This document shows positions 61,967-64,000 of a stretch of DNA of 64,000 nucleotides, one piece after another. The notes under the pieces are model-generated. The model worked only from the letters and a program-made list of their open reading frames with translations. It made no database searches and had not been told where the DNA came from. Made by a program: the position numbers and the translations under genes. The stretch is from Citrobacter amalonaticus. Lineage in GTDB: Bacteria; Pseudomonadota; Gammaproteobacteria; Enterobacterales; Enterobacteriaceae. Every line of letters begins with the position of its first letter. Positions within the stretch are counted from its first letter, which is position 1. The stretch lies in assembly GCA_028994555.1 (NCBI GenBank), contig JARDVN010000001.1, positions 4,092,001 to 4,156,000 on the forward strand. The letters are read 5' to 3'.

Positions 61967-62885
61967 TTACTTCACCCATCCCTTTTGTTTCAGATAGTCC
62001 GCCGCCACTTTTTTGGCGTCTAACCCTTCAACGGCAATGCTGGCATTAAGTTGTTGCAACGTTTTTTCATCCAGGCTGGCAAACACCGGTTGCAGCCATT
62101 CCGCCATTTGCGGGTATTCCTTCAATACCGCCTCACGCACGACCGGGGCTGGTGCATAAATGGGTTGTACGCCTTTGGGATCGCTTAAGGTCTGCAGCCC
62201 CAGCGCGGCGACCGGACCATCCGTACCGTAAGCCATCGCAGCGTTGACGCCGGACGTTTGCTGCGCGGCGGCTTTAATGGTAACCGCCGTGTCACCCCCC
62301 CGCCAGCGACAGCAACTGATCCTGACTGAGTTTGAAATCGTAGGCTTTTTCGAAAGCGGGCAGCGCGTCAGCACGCTCGATAAATTCAGCGGAGGCGGCC
62401 AGTTTGAAGGTGCCGCCCTCTTTCAGGTAACGTCCGAGATCGGCCAGTGAAGTGAGTTTATTCTGTTGTGCGACATCGCTACGCACCGCGATAGTCCAGG
62501 TATTGTTAGCCGGTGCTGGCGTTAACCAGACCAGCTTATTCTGCTCTGCATCGAGTTTTTTAACTTTCTCAAAGCCCGCTTGCGCGTTTTTCCATGCCGG
62601 ATCGTTTTCATCTTTGAAGAAAAACGCGCCGTTGCCGGTGTATTCAGGGTAGATATCCAGTTCACCCGAGGTAATTGCCCCACGTACGACCGGCGTGGTG
62701 CCCAACTGGACCTTATTCACCGTTTTGACGTCGTGGCTTTCCAGCACCTGCAAAATGATGTTGCCAAGCAGTGCGCCTTCGGTATCAATTTTCGACCCAA
62801 CCTTCACCGGCGATGCCGCCTGCAAGGGTAAGCTCACTGCCGCTAACAGCGCCAGCGAACCGGCCCAGACCTTTGAGATTGTCAT
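61967..62885 (-). CDS. osmF: Osmoprotectant-binding protein OsmF (YehZ; one +1 frameshift)
   Basis: Periplasmic substrate-binding subunit, of glycine-betaine/choline OpuAC type; the E. coli system has low betaine affinity and is RpoS-dependent. Signal peptide of about 23 residues (LLAAVSLPLQA, cleaved before ASPVKVGSK). Conserved KIDTEGALLGNIILQVLE and GELDIYPEYTGNG follow. The frame breaks at the seven-C run 62295-62301; corrected length is 305 residues, as in E. coli. First gene of the operon, 139 bp from the end of bglX. Confidence 0.94.
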
Positions 62886-62992
62886 GATGCTTTCCTCATC
62901 TTTTTGTCGCCTTTTTCAGCGACTTGAGGGAAAAGCATAGTCGAAAAGTGCTCTGTTAACCCAACATTTCCGATTTTTCACTGCACTCACAA

Positions 62993-63016
62993 GGGGAACC
63001 CACGGGTGAGTTCCCC
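62993..63016 (-). terminator. Hairpin after bglX
   Basis: GGGGAAC and GTTCCCC arms lie a few nt beyond the bglX stop codon on the minus strand. The U-tract is poor, so efficiency is uncertain. The osmF promoter must lie between this stem and osmF. Confidence 0.55.
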
Positions 63017-63024
63017 TGTATCAG

Positions 63025-64000
63025 TTACAGCAATTCAAACGTCCCCTGCTTCACGCGGGCAGAATCGACGCCGATAAAGACGTTGAACTTGCCGGGTTCA
63101 GCATCGAACGTCATCTGCTGATTCCAGAACTTCAGCGCATTGATATCAATCGGGAAGCTGACGGTTTGCGTTTCGCCAGGTTTAAGGTTCACTTTCTTAA
63201 AGCCTTTCAGCTCTTTGACCGGTCGGCTCATGGACGCAGTGACATCCTGCACATACATCTGGATCACCGTCTCACCTTCACGCTTGCCGGTATTGGTGAC
63301 CTGAACGCTTGCGGTCACGCTGCCGTCACGTTTCATCGTGGGTGCTGAAAGCGACACGTCAGAGACGGTAAACGTGGTGTAGCTCAGACCATAACCAAAC
63401 GGATAGAGCGGGCCGTTCGCTTCGTCAAAATAGCGAGAGGTGTATTTGTTCGGTTTGTCGGCGTTATACGGACGACCGGTGTTGAGGTGGCTGTAATAAG
63501 TCGGGATCTGCCCCACCGAGCGCGGGAAAGACATGGGCAGCTTGCCCGACGGGTTGTAGTCGCCAAACAGCACGTCGGCAATCGCGTTGCCGCCTTCTGT
63601 CCCGGCAAACCAGGTTTCCAGAATCGCATCGGCCTGTTGATCTTCTTTCACCAGCGCCAGCGGACGCCCGTTCATCAGCACCAGCACCAGCGGTTTGCCG
63701 GTCGCTTTCAGTGCCGCGATCAGGTCACGCTGGCTCTGTGGCAGCGTGATATCGGTGCGGCTTGACGCTTCATGAGCCATGCCCTGCGCCTCACCCACTA
63801 CGGCGACAACCACATCAGACTGCTTCGCCGCCGTGACGGCTTCATCAATCATCTCCTGAGGAGAACGGGGATCCACCTTCACCGCGTCTTCATACTGATT
63901 AAGGAAGGTAACGATGTCTTTATCGTTAGTGACGTTGGCCCCGTGGGCGTACACCACTTTCCCGTTTGCACCCAGCGCATTTTTAATGCCGGTGAGAACC
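63025..64000 (-). CDS. bglX: Periplasmic beta-glucosidase BglX, partial (C-terminal 325 codons)
   Basis: A glycoside hydrolase family 3 enzyme. Visible are the GH3 C-terminal domain (VVVAVVGEAQGMAHEASSR, LVLVLMNGRPLALV, ADAILETWFAGTEGG, YPFGYGLSYTTF) and the fibronectin-III-like terminal domain (VTNTGKREGETVIQMYVQD, LKPGETQTVSFPID). The frame is open to the right edge with no break. The signal peptide and catalytic (beta/alpha)8 domain lie outside the window; the E. coli protein has 765 residues. Confidence 0.95.
   Translation of the reverse strand, partial: VLTGIKNALGANGKVVYAHGANVTNDKDIVTFLNQYEDAVKVDPRSPQEMIDEAVTAAKQSDVVVAVVGEAQGMAHEASSRTDITLPQSQRDLIAALKATGKPLVLVLMNGRPLALVKEDQQADAILETWFAGTEGGNAIADVLFGDYNPSGKLPMSFPRSVGQIPTYYSHLNTGRPYNADKPNKYTSRYFDEANGPLYPFGYGLSYTTFTVSDVSLSAPTMKRDGSVTASVQVTNTGKREGETVIQMYVQDVTASMSRPVKELKGFKKVNLKPGETQTVSFPIDINALKFWNQQMTFDAEPGKFNVFIGVDSARVKQGTFELL

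Overview
The window is a chromosomal segment of an enteric bacterium of the Escherichia/Salmonella/Citrobacter group. Gene order matches the E. coli K-12 map from cpsG to bglX (about 46-48 min), and most proteins are recognisable K-12 orthologues of identical or near-identical length. REP, ERIC, Sib/Ibs, CyaR and a thiM TPP riboswitch are all present. Citrobacter is my best guess for the genus. That is inference from gene content (E. coli yegI-yegL, yegP, rcnRA and the yeh fimbrial genes are not seen here) and was not tested by a database search.

Layout. 1-16133: the lower two thirds of the colanic acid (M-antigen) cluster on the minus strand. It runs from the wza leader with an RcsAB-like box and a JUMPstart/ops element through wza-wzb-wzc-wcaA-wcaB-wcaC-wcaD-wcaE-wcaF-gmd-fcl-gmm-wcaI-manC to manB, which leaves the window. 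16349-27232: yegH, asmA, dcd, udk, dgcE, alkA, yegD. 27294-38648: an Ibs/Sib type I toxin-antitoxin pair, then the mdtABCD-baeSR efflux operon behind a BaeR-type box. 38815-48480: trhP, sRNA CyaR (whose terminator also resembles the P2 attB core), yegS, fbaB, the yegTUV nucleoside-type salvage genes with their probable GntR regulator yegW, and thiMD with its TPP riboswitch. 48481-51589: an AT-rich accessory patch with a small collagen-bearing YadA-like trimeric autotransporter, a MITE-like inverted-repeat element, a possible 35-codon membrane protein, an unrecognised lipoprotein and an orphan rcnB. 51590-64000: mrp, metG, yehS, btsR-btsS (pyruvate sensing), mlrA, yohO, the osmF-yehYXW osmoprotectant ABC system, and the 3' part of bglX.

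How the genes work together. The colanic block makes GDP-mannose and GDP-fucose (manB, manC, gmd, fcl, with gmm as turnover), assembles and modifies the repeat unit (wcaA/C/E/I, acetyltransferases wcaB/F), polymerises it (wcaD) and exports it (wza/wzb/wzc). BaeSR controls its own operon of RND pump genes. BtsSR, DgcE and MlrA tie the region to nutrient sensing and the c-di-GMP/curli network.

The most striking property is technical. Twenty-seven genes carry 38 single-base expansions, every one a +1 in a homopolymer of four to six bases. Removing one base per site restores the exact family length in nearly every case, so I annotate these as full-length CDSs with probable sequence errors rather than as pseudogenes. 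The most interesting biology lies in the AT-rich patch at 48.5-51.1 kb.
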